DNA from: Brucella daejeonensis
GTDB lineage: Bacteria; Pseudomonadota; Alphaproteobacteria; Rhizobiales; Rhizobiaceae
Length of the DNA stretch: 64,000 nucleotides
Direction of reading: 5' to 3'
Assembly: GCF_014199265.1 (NCBI RefSeq)
Contig: NZ_JACIJG010000016.1
Location: 1-64,000, forward strand
The notes below the pieces were generated by a model. It saw nothing but the letters and a program-made list of their open reading frames with translations, was not told the origin of the DNA and ran no database searches. The position numbers were made by a program, and so were the translations under genes. Positions 63,340 through 64,000 of the stretch are shown here, one piece after another. Positions within the stretch are counted from its first letter, which is position 1. Each line of letters begins with the position of its first letter.

Positions 63340-64000
63340 TCAAAGCACTGTTTTTGCGATGCTCGCGTCCAGCTCTTCGTAGTCGTAGTAGTTGATTGTT
63401 TCGTAGAGTTCGGCTCGGCTCATCATCCGATCAAGCTGCGGTTCTGCCGCACCATCCCTGTTCAGCCCCGTATAAAAGCCCTTCATTGCGGCCGAAGCTA
63501 TTCGGAAAGCCGATACCGGGAAGATGACGACTTCGTATCCGGCCTCGTCCCATTCGGCAGCGCTGAGATAAGGCGTACGGCCAAATTCGGTCATATTGGC
63601 AAGCAGGGGCATTTTTAATGCCTGCCGAACCTCGGTTATAGTTTCCCTGGACGTCAGGGCTTCCACGAAAATCAAATCGGCACCGGCATCCCGGTAGGCC
63701 TTGGCACGGGTGATGGCGTCCTGAAGATCGACTGCGGCAGCATCTGTTCTTGCGCAGATAACCATCTGATCCGATGCTTTCCGCGCGGCCGCGATCTTTC
63801 TGCACATATCATCGATGTCGATGATCTTCTTGTCGTTCAGGTGCCCGCATTTCTTCGGAAATTGCTGGTCTTCGATCTGGATGCACGCCGCTCCAACCTG
63901 TTCAAGTTCGCGGACGGCCCGCATTACGTTCAAGGCTTCGCCGAAACCGGTATCGCAGTCGACGATCAGCGGAAGGTCCGAGGCACGTATGATCTCGCGC
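63340..64000 (-). CDS. Isocitrate lyase/PEP-mutase-family lyase (2-methylisocitrate lyase type), 5' part outside the window
   Basis: The C-terminal 220 residues are present; the start lies beyond 64000. PLIVDCDTGFGEALNVMRAVRELEQVGAACIQIEDQQFPKKCGH contains the Mg-binding Asp and the KKCGH active-site loop of the methylisocitrate-lyase group; ICARTDA and EFGRTPYLSAAEW follow. With PrpD and AbrB it forms a tricarboxylate-type catabolic unit. It could also be an oxaloacetate decarboxylase relative. Confidence 0.83.
   Translation of the reverse strand, partial: REIIRASDLPLIVDCDTGFGEALNVMRAVRELEQVGAACIQIEDQQFPKKCGHLNDKKIIDIDDMCRKIAAARKASDQMVICARTDAAAVDLQDAITRAKAYRDAGADLIFVEALTSRETITEVRQALKMPLLANMTEFGRTPYLSAAEWDEAGYEVVIFPVSAFRIASAAMKGFYTGLNRDGAAEPQLDRMMSRAELYETINYYDYEELDASIAKTVL

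Overview
The window looks like part of a secondary replicon (chromosome II or a megaplasmid) of an alphaproteobacterium of the Brucella/Ochrobactrum type. The main reasons are a complete repA-repB-repC locus at 37.6-41.4 kb with parS-like palindromes and a candidate antisense counter-transcript between repB and repC, GC-rich coding with short AT-rich intergenic gaps, and scattered palindromic repeats of a kind I recall from Rhizobiales. The genus is an inference from gene content; no rRNA or tRNA gene was seen. Nearly everything else is accessory catabolism, transport and regulation, as expected on such a replicon.

Layout. 0-7.4 kb: a secreted lipase-like hydrolase, then a minus-strand acyl-CoA group (ThDP enzyme, CaiB-type CoA transferase, 3-hydroxyacyl-CoA dehydrogenase, YWTD beta-propeller). 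7.5-13.6 kb: a 1295-residue autotransporter, small unknown genes, and the wreck of a marR-emrA type efflux locus whose membrane-fusion gene is frameshifted and fused to the tail of an unrelated autotransporter. 13.7-17.6 kb: a three-subunit molybdenum hydroxylase overlapping a MoaD/ThiS-like gene. 18.0-28.7 kb: an aldehyde dehydrogenase, then a tight minus-strand operon of nine genes (DapA-family lyase, 3-hydroxyanthranilate dioxygenase, branched-chain-type ABC transporter, aspartate-dehydrogenase-like protein, kynurenine-formamidase-like hydrolase) with a divergent LysR regulator. Together these suggest uptake and ring cleavage of an aminoaromatic or N-heteroaromatic compound.

28.8-36.5 kb is a recombination scar: an intact sulfite-oxidation group (soxC-like, cytochrome c, DUF302), a TehA-type channel, a GNAT protein and a DHA2 exporter lie among at least five truncated genes (second cytochrome c, isochorismatase, cNMP/thioredoxin-reductase hybrid, metallo-beta-lactamase fold, siderophore acetyltransferase). 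36.5-41.4 kb is the replication/partition region. 41.7-48.5 kb: a PAS-LuxR regulator with a triple TACGTA box faces a thiolase - acyl-CoA ligase - TRAP transporter operon, with a 270-bp inverted-repeat element inserted exactly at the thiolase stop codon. 48.6-51.5 kb: a MacAB/Lol-like ABC exporter with adaptor.

51.9-64 kb: a membrane protein, ohrR beside a broken alpha/beta hydrolase, an agmatinase-family enzyme, a GST, a GlxA-type regulator, an enoyl-CoA hydratase/hydrolase pair behind a perfect palindrome, an AhpD-like protein with AraC and TetR regulators, an IS6-type transposase remnant, an AbrB-family membrane protein, a MmgE/PrpD protein and an isocitrate-lyase-family lyase running off the right edge. 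Functional names rest on motif recognition by eye; no database search was possible.
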